A DNA stretch of 64,000 bases from contig NZ_CP031093.1 in assembly GCF_004851605.1 (NCBI RefSeq), positions 2,418,001-2,482,000 of the forward strand. The letters run 5' to 3'. The translations under genes were made by a program, and so were the position numbers. The notes beneath the pieces are model-generated. The model did not search any database. It saw only the letters and a list, made by a program, of their open reading frames with translations, and was not told the DNA's origin. Of this stretch, positions 10,217 to 20,661 are shown piece by piece. The DNA comes from Hydrocarboniclastica marina (lineage in GTDB: Bacteria > Pseudomonadota > Gammaproteobacteria > Pseudomonadales > Oleiphilaceae). Each line of letters opens with the position of its first letter. Within the stretch, counting starts at the first letter, position 1.

Positions 10217-10763
10217 GTGCGTCCTTGCTCTTACGGAGCATGACGTAGACCGCGCCTGTACCGCCGTGCCTGAGCTGAGCTGAATGGAACGCCATAACGT
10301 CAGGCAGCTCCGGCAACCATTTGGCGAGGTGGCTCTTGATCAGCGCCACGTTGTCAGGATTGCGTTCACCTTTACCGTGCAGAATAAGCACTGAGCGCAC
10401 ATCGTAACGCAGGCAGTCGCGTATAAAACCGAAAACTTCCTGTCGGGCCTGCTCGACGGTTTTGCGGTGCAGGTCCAGGCGTGCTTCCAAGGGATACTGT
10501 CCAAGACGCAGTTTACGATAGACACCGTTCTGCACGCCGTCGCGCTTGAAAGCCAACTCATCATGGGGGCCCAGCAGCTCGACGTGCGCAGAGGTGAGCG
10601 GGTTCTGGTCGGTCAGTTTTTCGCTGACAGCAGCACGCTGGCGCATCAGGTGTCCGGGCGTCAGCTCACGACTGGGCTGGACGTCGGCGCGCTCGGGCCT
10701 GCGCAGCGGCGCGACCCCTTTCATTTCCTCCAGAAACTTCTGCCGTTCTTCTTTCGTAGTCAT
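10182..10763 (-). CDS. Smr-domain protein (SmrA/YdaL type)
   Basis: A 193-residue protein with a poorly ordered N-terminus and a C-terminal Smr domain. The domain signatures are LDLHRKTVEQARQEVFGF and VLILHGKGERN (the LDLHG-like and HGxG motifs). Smr domains are nicking endonucleases or RNA-binding nuclease modules; stand-alone proteobacterial members act on nucleic acid, but cellular roles are mostly unknown. Its 3' end overlaps the start of the XdhC-like gene by about 35 bases. Confidence 0.9.
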   Translation of the reverse strand: MTTKEERQKFLEEMKGVAPLRRPERADVQPSRELTPGHLMRQRAAVSEKLTDQNPLTSAHVELLGPHDELAFKRDGVQNGVYRKLRLGQYPLEARLDLHRKTVEQARQEVFGFIRDCLRYDVRSVLILHGKGERNPDNVALIKSHLAKWLPELPDVMAFHSAQLRHGGTGAVYVMLRKSKDAREHNRELHGAL

Positions 10764-10944
10764 AAGGCTACTCGGACTTTAGTCATCTGGCGTAACTATA
10801 CCATCGGAGTTACAGTCTCGGAACGCAGCCAAAGCCTGGCTTCAGTTTCGGCCGTCAGGCGGCCTGTTCGTATGCAGGTGCTCGTGTCCACTGCGGGGGC
10901 TCCTGGTCCGGCGGATCAATCGTACGGGACATTGGTATAGTGCT

Positions 10945-12867
10945 ATGAGCAAGAATGAGGTAAAGGCGCAGGAGCCGGTCAGGCAGAACGTCCATGGGCT
11001 TATGTCTTTTTTACAGCGGTTTTCGCCATTTTCCGACATGGACGAGTCGCACCTTGCCAGCTTCGTCACCCACTGCAGCCTGCAGTATTTTGCGGATGGC
11101 GATGTAGTCCTTGAGCCCGGTGGAAAGTCCGTGGACCAGTTGTATGTGGTCAAACAGGGGCGTATCCGGGGCGAACGGGATACCAATCAAGACGGTAAAA
11201 TCGACACGACCTTCGAGATAAGCAAAGGCGAGTGTTTCCCGATGGCCGCGCTGCTCGGAGAGCGCCCAACCCGCACACTGCATCGCGCAGTCGGCGACAC
11301 TTTTTGCCTGGTGTTACCCCGGGAACACTTTATCAGCGTTTTTGGGTTGAGTGAGGTATTCAGGGACTTCTGCTTGCGGGGAGTAAGCTCTCTGCTGGAC
11401 CAGGTCACCCGCCAGATGCAATCGCGCTCCATGGAAAGCCTGGGCGCCAGTCACTCCCTCGACACACCCCTTGAGCACTTTGCCACCCGCTCTCCCATTA
11501 CCTGCACGCCGGAGATGCCGGTCCATCAGGCGGTCGCACGCATGCACGACGAGAATGTGGGCAGCGTCGTGATAACCGATAGCAACAAGCGCCCCATCGG
11601 TATATTTACCCTGCGGGATCTACGCCGCCTGGTAGCCGCTCCCGGACAGGACCTGGGCGTGCCTATCGCTCAGGTTATGACCGGCGCACCGCATACCCTG
11701 CCGGAAACCGCGAGCGCATTCGATGCCGCTCTGGCCATGGCGGAGCATCACTTCGCCCATGTCTGTCTGATCAACGCGCAGGGCCAGATCAGTGGCGTTG
11801 TTTCTGAACGTGATCTTTTCTCCTTGCAACGGGTTCACCTGGTCCATCTTGCCCGCGCTATCGCAAGTGCGACCCGGTTGCAGACACTGGTGGGTCTTCA
11901 GGCTGAGATTGCAAATCTCATTCAGGGCATGCTCGCTCGGGGCGCCGCCGCAGGCCAGATACTACGCATCATCACAACACTCAACGATTGCACCGTTCGG
12001 CGTGTGATCGAGCTGAACCTGAACAAGGATGACCCTGGCGTTACGTTTACCTGGCTGATCTTTGGCAGCGAAGCCCGGCATGAACAAACCCTGCTGACAG
12101 ATCAGGATAACGGCATCCTGTTCCAGTGCGCGCCAGGCCAGACAGAAGATCAGGCCCGCGCCGCTTTGCTGCCGTTGGCGAAAAGAATCAACAATGATCT
12201 GGCAGCCTGTGGCTTCTCCCTTTGCAAGGGCAATATCATGGCGAGCAACCCGGAACTGTGCCTCTCGGCGCAGGAGTGGCGCCAGTGGTACATGCGACTG
12301 ATCGCGTCCTCAACACCGGAGAACCTGCTCAGGTCGTCCATTTTTCTGGATCTGCGTGCCGTCTGGGGCGATGTAAACCCCGTTGAGAGTATGTTTACCG
12401 AGATTCTTTCGACCGCCCGCAAGAACTCGCTGTTTCAGAAAATGCTGGCGACCAACGCGCTTCACAGCCGGGTGCCGCTTCACCTTTTTCGCGGCTTTGT
12501 CTTCGGACGCGGACCGGACAAGCGGCGCATCGACCTCAAGACCCAGGGTCTCACGCCGTTTGTGGACGCGGCGCGGGTATTCGCCCTCGCCCACGGCATC
12601 AGGGCGACCAGCACGCTGGAACGAATAGAATCCCTGACCGAAGCCGGGGTATTCGACGCCAGGGATGCCAATGCCTGGACAGAAGCCTACGGTTTGATCC
12701 AGCTCCTGCGCATGCAGAATCAGCAGCGCCAGGTGCATGAGCAAAAGGAATTGAACAACCGTATCAACATCGACAGCCTCAACCAGCTCGATCGCCGCAT
12801 TCTGAGAGAAGCACTCCGGCAAGCCCAGCGGCTGCAGCAGACACTCGAGCGCGCCTATCCCGGCTGA
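10945..12867 (+). CDS. cNMP-binding/CBS/DUF294 putative nucleotidyltransferase
   Basis: A 640-residue multidomain protein: a cyclic-nucleotide-binding-type beta-roll (about 20-150), two CBS domains (about 170-290), a DUF294 nucleotidyltransferase-like domain (about 310-450) and a DUF294 C-terminal helical domain. The nucleotidyltransferase signature is GSEARHEQTLLTDQDNGILF, resembling GlnD/GlnE-type active sites. Homologues are usually next to the DnaQ-like exonuclease and the DUF4212/ActP-type symporter, as here. It is probably a regulator of the uptake or acetate pathway responding to nucleotides. No strong Shine-Dalgarno is visible before the ATG. Confidence 0.88.
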   Translation: MSKNEVKAQEPVRQNVHGLMSFLQRFSPFSDMDESHLASFVTHCSLQYFADGDVVLEPGGKSVDQLYVVKQGRIRGERDTNQDGKIDTTFEISKGECFPMAALLGERPTRTLHRAVGDTFCLVLPREHFISVFGLSEVFRDFCLRGVSSLLDQVTRQMQSRSMESLGASHSLDTPLEHFATRSPITCTPEMPVHQAVARMHDENVGSVVITDSNKRPIGIFTLRDLRRLVAAPGQDLGVPIAQVMTGAPHTLPETASAFDAALAMAEHHFAHVCLINAQGQISGVVSERDLFSLQRVHLVHLARAIASATRLQTLVGLQAEIANLIQGMLARGAAAGQILRIITTLNDCTVRRVIELNLNKDDPGVTFTWLIFGSEARHEQTLLTDQDNGILFQCAPGQTEDQARAALLPLAKRINNDLAACGFSLCKGNIMASNPELCLSAQEWRQWYMRLIASSTPENLLRSSIFLDLRAVWGDVNPVESMFTEILSTARKNSLFQKMLATNALHSRVPLHLFRGFVFGRGPDKRRIDLKTQGLTPFVDAARVFALAHGIRATSTLERIESLTEAGVFDARDANAWTEAYGLIQLLRMQNQQRQVHEQKELNNRINIDSLNQLDRRILREALRQAQRLQQTLERAYPG

Positions 12868-12872
12868 GGAGC

Positions 12873-13589
12873 ATGATGCTGCAGAAACTGATCGCCCGAC
12901 TGCGAGGACGGCCCCTCAACTCCCCTCACGCCGAGGCTGCCAGCGAGCTGCCCGAGCCACTATCATTTGCGCAGGCGGGAAACTGGGAGCACAACCGACT
13001 GGTCGTGGTTGACCTGGAAACGTCGGGTCTGAACCTCAACAAGGATATCGTCCTCGCCATCGGCGCCGTCGCCGTCAACCATGGCCGCATTGACCTCGCT
13101 GATCAGTTTGAGTCGGTGCTGGCACAACCCGCAGGCCGGCCGGGAGAGAGTCTTCTTATTCACGGGTTGGGGCCCGATGCCCTCGAACAGGGCCAGCCAC
13201 CCGAGGAGGCTTTGCTTTCGTTCCTGCGCTGGGCCGGCGACGCGGTGTTTGTGGCTTTTCACGCTCCCTTCGACCAACGTATGCTGCAACGGGCGCTGCA
13301 GGACCACCTCAGCCTGGACCGCAAGCCCCACTGGCTCGACCTCGCAGACGTCATGCCAACGCTGTTTCCCGAGGCAAAAGTAGAAGGTGGTCAACTGGAC
13401 CAGTGGGTCGCGCATTTTGGACTGAATGTTGCTGAGCGCCATAACGCCTCAGCCGACGCCTTGGTAACCGCCGAGTTAATGCTGATAGCCATGCACGCGG
13501 CCCGCCGCCAAGGTATCATCGACCTGGCCGGATTGGAGCGCAAGGCCCGGTTGACCCGCCAACTGCGAGCCCAGCGCCATCGGTTCTGA
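12873..13589 (+). CDS. DnaQ-like 3'-5' exonuclease
   Basis: A 238-residue DEDD-family exonuclease. Exo I is VVDLETSGLNLNKD (catalytic Asp and Glu), Exo II is VFVAFHAPFDQRML, and Exo III is HNASADALVTAELML. It resembles DNA polymerase III epsilon but is not the dnaQ housekeeping copy, given its place five bases after the cNMP/CBS/DUF294 gene. GAGGAG precedes a tandem ATG pair (12873, 12876). The pair is commonly conserved beside acetate-type symporter genes. The substrate is not known. Confidence 0.9.
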   Translation: MMLQKLIARLRGRPLNSPHAEAASELPEPLSFAQAGNWEHNRLVVVDLETSGLNLNKDIVLAIGAVAVNHGRIDLADQFESVLAQPAGRPGESLLIHGLGPDALEQGQPPEEALLSFLRWAGDAVFVAFHAPFDQRMLQRALQDHLSLDRKPHWLDLADVMPTLFPEAKVEGGQLDQWVAHFGLNVAERHNASADALVTAELMLIAMHAARRQGIIDLAGLERKARLTRQLRAQRHRF

Positions 13590-13698
13590 TGCCTTACTGC
13601 TTATCCGGCGATCCTGCGCCCGTCTATTCGGCGAGGCCAAGACAGCTCAATATGCGGTCCCGGGACCTTGCGGGAGAATTAACGGGCACGCGCAGAAC

Positions 13699-13736
13699 TA
13701 TAATCCCGAGGCCTGTATTGTTTACGTTGACGTCAA
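13699..13736 (+). promoter_or_regulatory. Candidate promoter and palindrome before the RIO kinase gene
   Basis: A TATAAT hexamer lies at 13699-13704, with no good -35 at normal spacing. It is followed at 13727-13736 by the 10-base palindrome TTGACGTCAA, which could bind a dimeric regulator. Both precede the short leader reading frame and the RIO kinase start. Confidence 0.35.
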
Positions 13737-13756
13737 ATAAGGGTACTGAAGGCTTT

Positions 13757-13801
13757 ATGAATGTAATGAATGGTGTTTTGAACGTGCCGACGGCTTTATG
13801 A
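13757..13801 (+). CDS. Possible 14-residue leader peptide before RIO kinase
   Basis: A short reading frame, MNVMNGVLNVPTAL, preceded by GAAGG at proper distance. Its TGA overlaps the RIO kinase ATG (ATGA). The sequence GGCTTTATGAA occurs at both starts (13751 and 13792), so the initiation region looks duplicated. It could couple translation of the kinase gene, or it could simply be noncoding; no homology can be claimed for so short a peptide. Confidence 0.35.
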   Translation: MNVMNGVLNVPTAL

Positions 13802-14658
13802 AGATCCCCAAGCGTTTACAGCCCCTGGTCGACGACGGCATGATCGACGAAGTGATCACCCAGTTGATGAGCGGGAAGGAAGCACAGGTCTATGTCGTGC
13901 GCTGCGGCGACACCCGGCGCTGTGCCAAAGTCTTCAAGGAAGCGCAGAAACGCAGCTTCAAGCAGGCGGTACAGTACCAGGAGGGCCGAAAAGTACGAAA
14001 CAGCCGCCGGGCCCGGGCAATGTCAAAGAAAACCAAGTACGGGCAGAAGGAGCAGGAAAGCGCATGGCTTAACGCTGAAGTCGATGCGCTCTACCGCCTG
14101 GCCTCTGCGGGCGTACGTGTGCCCCAGCCTTTCGGCTTTGTCGACGGCGTGCTGCTGATGGAACTGGTATGCGATGCGGACGGTTCAGTTGCTCCGCGTC
14201 TGGACGACGTCACCCTCAGCCCCGAACAGGCCCTGGAATACCATGACCGCATTATCACCGAAGTCGTGCGCATGCTCAGCGCCGGGCTGGTTCACGGTGA
14301 CCTATCGGAGTTTAATGTCCTGGTCGACGCCAGCGGCCCGGTCATCATCGACCTGCCCCAGGCAGTGGACGCAGCGGGCAACAACAATGCGGAGATGATG
14401 CTGGAACGGGACGTCGCCAACATGCGTAGCTATTTCGGCCGTTTTGCGCCCGAACTCCTCAAGACCAACTACGGCGGCGAGATCTGGTCCCTCTACGAGG
14501 CCGGCAAACTGCATCCGGACACCAAGCTTTCGGGCGTGTTCGAGGGTAATTCCGCGAGTGCCGACGTGGACGAAGTCATGGCGGTTATCGCAGCCGCACG
14601 TGAAGAGGAAGAAGAACGCCGGGAAAGAGCGCGCGCCGATGAAGAAGACGACGGCTGA
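13798..14658 (+). CDS. RIO-type serine protein kinase
   Basis: A 286-residue RIO1-like kinase. The nucleotide loop lies near LMSGKEAQVYVVRCGDTRRCAKVF with the ATP-anchoring lysine in CAKVF. The catalytic loop is LVHGDLSEFNVLVD and the metal-binding motif is VIIDLPQAVD. An acidic and Glu/Arg-rich tail ends the protein. Bacterial RIO kinases occur in many gammaproteobacteria; their substrates are largely unknown. It has its own 208-base upstream region and ends before a shared terminator. Confidence 0.93.
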   Translation: MKIPKRLQPLVDDGMIDEVITQLMSGKEAQVYVVRCGDTRRCAKVFKEAQKRSFKQAVQYQEGRKVRNSRRARAMSKKTKYGQKEQESAWLNAEVDALYRLASAGVRVPQPFGFVDGVLLMELVCDADGSVAPRLDDVTLSPEQALEYHDRIITEVVRMLSAGLVHGDLSEFNVLVDASGPVIIDLPQAVDAAGNNNAEMMLERDVANMRSYFGRFAPELLKTNYGGEIWSLYEAGKLHPDTKLSGVFEGNSASADVDEVMAVIAAAREEEEERRERARADEEDDG

Positions 14659-14710
14659 GTAAACCCGGGTAGTAGGGGCTCCCCCCGCGACCCGCCCTGG
14701 TCCAGACAGC

Positions 14711-14743
14711 AAAAACCCCGCACAAGGCGGGGTTTCTGTTTTT
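14711..14743. terminator. Bidirectional intrinsic terminator
   Basis: The inverted repeat AACCCCGC / GCGGGGTT with a short CACAAG loop is flanked by A-rich sequence on the left and T-rich sequence on the right. It can end both the plus-strand RIO kinase transcript and the minus-strand symporter transcript, which converge here. Confidence 0.9.
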
Positions 14744-14759
14744 TGGAGCAGTCAGGGGA

Positions 14760-16529
<1,770 letters not shown>

Positions 16530-16548
16530 TGCCTGACCTCCGGTTTTA

Positions 16549-16818
16549 TTATTCTTCGTCTACATCGAACTCACGATCGAGCTTGTTCATTCGCCATACG
16601 TAAACGAAGATCAGGACGACGAACGTGTAGATGGAGCCTTGTTGAGCAAACCAGAATCCCAACGGGAAACCGCCCAGATAGAACTGATTGAGAAAATCAG
16701 CCAGGATGATCCCGAAGCCATACGAGACCACAAACCAAACGACCAGCAGGGACAGGAGCAGACGCACATTGCGTTTCCAGTACGCCGTCCTGCTTAAACG
16801 TTGCTCTTCGGGGGTCAT
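16549..16818 (-). CDS. DUF4212 small subunit of the Na+/solute symporter
   Basis: An 89-residue membrane protein with two transmembrane helices (about 20-42 and 52-76). Segments such as AYWKRNVRLLLSLLVVWF and FPLGFWFAQQGSIYTFV are diagnostic of DUF4212 proteins that accompany VC_2705-type symporters. The ATG at 16818 is preferred because GGAGG lies five to six bases upstream; an in-frame extension to 16923 lacks such a site. It precedes the large subunit on the same strand. Confidence 0.92.
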   Translation of the reverse strand: MTPEEQRLSRTAYWKRNVRLLLSLLVVWFVVSYGFGIILADFLNQFYLGGFPLGFWFAQQGSIYTFVVLIFVYVWRMNKLDREFDVDEE

Positions 16819-17043
16819 AACCGCCTCCATTTTATTGTTATCAGGGGATGGACTCGCGTATTCGCCCGTGGCTGTCGAAGCGCATCGGTATGACAAAGTG
16901 TCGGCGAACCCGGGAAATCTCATCTCTTACGGTATGAGAGCCCGGTCCCATACAAAATAAGACTTTAGTCTCGCAACATAACTGCTAGATAAATCATATA
17001 CTTGGAACCAACAAGACAATGACGCGGCAAAGAATGATCATCC

Positions 17044-20000
17044 ATGATTAGCGGCTGGCTACTGATACTGATCTCAATCCTCTATATCTCGCTGCTTTTC
17101 GCGATCGGTTGGGCGGGCGACAGGAGACCCGGTCTCTACCGCAGGACGTTTCTCCGCAAGCAGGTTTACGGGCTATCACTCGCGGTCTATTTCACCTCAT
17201 GGACCTTCTATGGTGCGGTAGGTCGTTCAACGACCGAAGGCCTGGGTTTCCTGCCGATATACCTTGGCCCCCTGCTGGTCTTTCTGCTCTTTGCGCCGGT
17301 CCTGCGGCGTATCATTTTTATCAGCAAGCGCAGCAATACGACGTCGATCGCAGACTTCATCGCATCGCGCTACGGCAAATCCCAGTTGCTTGCCGCCCTT
17401 ATCGCTATTGTCGCTGTGGTGGGGTCCATTCCGTACATCGCGCTCCAGCTGAAAGCCATAGCCATGGGTTTTACGGTGCTGACGGCGGGACCCGAACAGA
17501 TAGGGATTGAACGTCAGCCCATCTGGGGCGATACGGCCTGGTACATTGCCATTGTCCTGACGCTTTTCACGATACTGTTTGGCACACGTCATCTGGAGTC
17601 CACAGAACACCACAGGGGCATGATCCAGGCCGTGGCGTTTGAGTCGGTGATCAAACTGGTCGCTTTCGTCTCTGTCGGCCTTTTTGTTGGCTACTCCCTG
17701 TTTGATGGCTTCGGCGACCTTTACAACCGGCTTGAACAACACGTTGGCGTCGTCGAATTCGCTTTTGGTCCCCTCGACCCTTTTCCGTTCGTTGTGCAGA
17801 CCGTGGTCGCAATGTTCGCCATAGTCTGTCTGCCCCGACAGTTTCACGTCATGGTGGTCGAAAATACTGACCACAGGGACTTCGAGACCGCCCGATGGAT
17901 GATGGCGCTGTATCTGGTCGTAGCCACCGCGTTCGTGCTACCCATCGCCGGTGCCGGACTAATAATCTACGGCGATGCTGGCGGAAACGCCGACATGATG
18001 GTGCTCAATCTGCCTCTGGGCGCTGGCCAGGAATGGTTAGCCGTTCTTGCCTTTTTGGGCGGCGGATCTGCCGCCGCCGCCATGGTGATCGTGTCCACCG
18101 TCGCCCTGGCGACAATGGTCAGCAACGAAGTGGTAATGCCTGGTCTGCTGCGTTTTTTTCATCCGGACATGCATCGCCGGCGCGATCTCAGCTTTCTACT
18201 GCTGACGATCCGTCGCATCACGATCGGCGCCATCGTGGTGATCGCCTACAGTTTTTATCGATTAACTGGTGAAGCCTATTCACTGACGGCCTTCGGATTA
18301 CTGTCGTTTGCCGCTGTCGCGCAGTTCGGGCCCGCGCTGATCGGCGGCGTACTCTGGCGCCGCGGCAACCAGCAGGGCGCTATCTGGGGCCTTTGCGCCG
18401 GGTTTGGGTTCTGGTGCTATACGCTCCTGTTCCCTACGTTGGCAAATACCGGCCTGTTCGATGCGACCTGGCTCGAACAGGGGCTCTGGGGCATGCAGTG
18501 GTCGCGCCCGACAGCTTTCCTCGGGCTCAACCTTGATCCGACAACTCACGGCATTGTCTGGAGCCTTGGCATCAACGCGATGCTGTATGTTCTCGTCTCG
18601 CTCTTTACCCGCCAGAGGGTGCGCGAAAAGATCCAGATCGCCACTTATTTCCACGACTCACAGCCGCGCTTCGACAGCGACGACCAACACGTATGGGAAA
18701 GCCAGACACTGGTTTCCGATCTTAGAGCACTGGCCGACCGTTTCATGGGCGAAGCCCGTGCTGAAGCCATCTTCAACCGTTATCAGCGACGTAATGCCAT
18801 AAAACTGCTGGCCCATAAACCGGCCACCCCTCATCTCATGAAGTACACCGAACGCCAACTGGCCTCCGTAATCGGCGCATCCACCGCCCGAGTGGTTCTG
18901 GAGTCCACGCTGACCGGCCGCGACATGCAGATCGAAGATGTGGTCAGTATCGTCGATGAGGCATCACAGGCCATGACATTCAGCCGCGAGCTGCTGCAGT
19001 CAGCAATTGAGAACATCAGCCTCGGCGTATCAGTGGTCGACCCCAACCAGCGGCTTGTGGCCTGGAATCAGCGTTACCTTCAGTTCTTCTCTTACCCGCG
19101 CAGGTTCGTGAAGGTCGGTAGGCCCGTCGGTGACCTGATCCGCTACAACCTGATTATGGCCAACCTGCCTGCGCGCAACGTGGAAGAAATGGTTGAGGAG
19201 CGGGTCCACAAAATGCGGACGGGTATTCCTCATTCCTCGGAAAGACAGCGTGCCGATGGCACCGTTATCCTGATGGAAGGCAACCCCTTGCCCGGCGGCG
19301 GCTATGTGACAACGTTTCAGGATATTAGCGCAGCCCGGCGGACTGAACAGGCCCTGAAGGAAACCAACACGTACCTCGAGCAGAGGGTTAAGGAGCGGAC
19401 CGAGGAATTGCAGGAGCTGAACGGCGAACTGTTGAAAGCGAAGTCGGTGGCAGAAAAAGCCAATCAGAGCAAAACCCGGTTTCTGGCTGCCGCCAGCCAC
19501 GACCTGCTGCAGCCTCTTAATGCGGCGAGGTTATTCACCTCAGCCCTGGTAGGACAGCCCCAGGCGGAATCCAGCAAGGAACTGGTCGAACACATTGACA
19601 GATCGCTCGAGGCCGCGGAGGAAATCATCAGCACGCTGCTGGACATTTCCAAGCTCGATGCAGGCGCGCTGGAGCCGAGGATCTCCGATTTCTGTATAAA
19701 CGACCTGCTGCAACACCTTGTCACGGAATTCTCGGCGATTGCTCTCGATCAGGGCTTGTCCCTGGACACCGTGCCGTCCAGCGCCTGGGTACGGTCTGAC
19801 AGCCAACTGCTGCGAAGAGTCGTGCAGAACCTGCTTTCCAACGCGATCCGCTATACGACGCAGGGCCGTATCCTGCTGGGCTGCCGGCGCCTGCCCGGCC
19901 ATCTTCGTATCGAGGTCTGGGACACCGGACCCGGCATTCCGCAGGATAAGCTGGTACAGATCTTTGAAGAATTTCGGCGGCTGCAACAGGGACGCGACCA

Positions 20001-20556
20001 ACACGGGCTGGGATTGGGGCTGGCTATTGTCGAGCGCATCAGCCAGATGCTCAACCATCCTGTAGAGGTTCATTCCCGCCAGGGTAAAGGCAGCGTTTTC
20101 AGTATCACGGTACCCCTTGGCAAAGTCGGCATCGCGACGCGTACGCCCATGCCGCTGTCCGCCCAACGCTCGGTCGGCGGCCTGCACGGGCTCAGCGTAC
20201 TCTGTGTGGATAACGAAGATACCATCCTTGAGGGCATGGTCGCGTTGTTAAGCAACTGGGGTTGTAGCGCTATCGCCGCTCGTAGCCTGAGCGAGGCACG
20301 CGAACGCCTTGCGGGTACGGTGCCGGATATCGTTCTGGGTGACTATCAGCTGGATGATGACGCCAACGGTCTCGATACCATGGACAGCTTGCGTACGGAC
20401 TGGAACACCGCTGTTCCCGGCATTCTGATCACAGGTTTTGTGAGCGATGAGGTGCGGCTTGATGCCCGCCATCGCGGCTATCAGGTGCTTTACAAGCCCG
20501 TAAAACCGGCCGCACTGAGAGCGCTTATCAACAAGGAAATCAGGCGCCGCAACTAG
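17044..20556 (+). CDS. SSS-domain hybrid sensor histidine kinase/response regulator (CrbS/MxtR-like)
   Basis: A 1170-residue membrane sensor. An N-terminal SSS-type domain of about 13 helices (about 1-520) is followed by a linker, a PAS domain (about 655-770) and a coiled coil. The histidine kinase has its H-box near residue 819 (FLAAASHDLLQPLNAARL), and the ATPase domain has NLLSNAIRYT, DTGPGIP and GLGLGLAIVERI. A C-terminal receiver follows, with phospho-Asp about residue 1100 (VLGDYQL). This architecture is that of CrbS/MxtR sensors, which control acetyl-CoA synthetase and acetate use. It is divergent from the symporter genes. Confidence 0.93.
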   Translation: MISGWLLILISILYISLLFAIGWAGDRRPGLYRRTFLRKQVYGLSLAVYFTSWTFYGAVGRSTTEGLGFLPIYLGPLLVFLLFAPVLRRIIFISKRSNTTSIADFIASRYGKSQLLAALIAIVAVVGSIPYIALQLKAIAMGFTVLTAGPEQIGIERQPIWGDTAWYIAIVLTLFTILFGTRHLESTEHHRGMIQAVAFESVIKLVAFVSVGLFVGYSLFDGFGDLYNRLEQHVGVVEFAFGPLDPFPFVVQTVVAMFAIVCLPRQFHVMVVENTDHRDFETARWMMALYLVVATAFVLPIAGAGLIIYGDAGGNADMMVLNLPLGAGQEWLAVLAFLGGGSAAAAMVIVSTVALATMVSNEVVMPGLLRFFHPDMHRRRDLSFLLLTIRRITIGAIVVIAYSFYRLTGEAYSLTAFGLLSFAAVAQFGPALIGGVLWRRGNQQGAIWGLCAGFGFWCYTLLFPTLANTGLFDATWLEQGLWGMQWSRPTAFLGLNLDPTTHGIVWSLGINAMLYVLVSLFTRQRVREKIQIATYFHDSQPRFDSDDQHVWESQTLVSDLRALADRFMGEARAEAIFNRYQRRNAIKLLAHKPATPHLMKYTERQLASVIGASTARVVLESTLTGRDMQIEDVVSIVDEASQAMTFSRELLQSAIENISLGVSVVDPNQRLVAWNQRYLQFFSYPRRFVKVGRPVGDLIRYNLIMANLPARNVEEMVEERVHKMRTGIPHSSERQRADGTVILMEGNPLPGGGYVTTFQDISAARRTEQALKETNTYLEQRVKERTEELQELNGELLKAKSVAEKANQSKTRFLAAASHDLLQPLNAARLFTSALVGQPQAESSKELVEHIDRSLEAAEEIISTLLDISKLDAGALEPRISDFCINDLLQHLVTEFSAIALDQGLSLDTVPSSAWVRSDSQLLRRVVQNLLSNAIRYTTQGRILLGCRRLPGHLRIEVWDTGPGIPQDKLVQIFEEFRRLQQGRDQHGLGLGLAIVERISQMLNHPVEVHSRQGKGSVFSITVPLGKVGIATRTPMPLSAQRSVGGLHGLSVLCVDNEDTILEGMVALLSNWGCSAIAARSLSEARERLAGTVPDIVLGDYQLDDDANGLDTMDSLRTDWNTAVPGILITGFVSDEVRLDARHRGYQVLYKPVKPAALRALINKEIRRRN

Positions 20557-20661
20557 GGCCTGCCGAAAAAGACCTTAACTATAGAATATGTTGTAAAACA
20601 TTGTTGTGGCTCTGGCACTTATACCCTACGTTAAATGAAACAGTGCAGGGCTATGTAAGAC

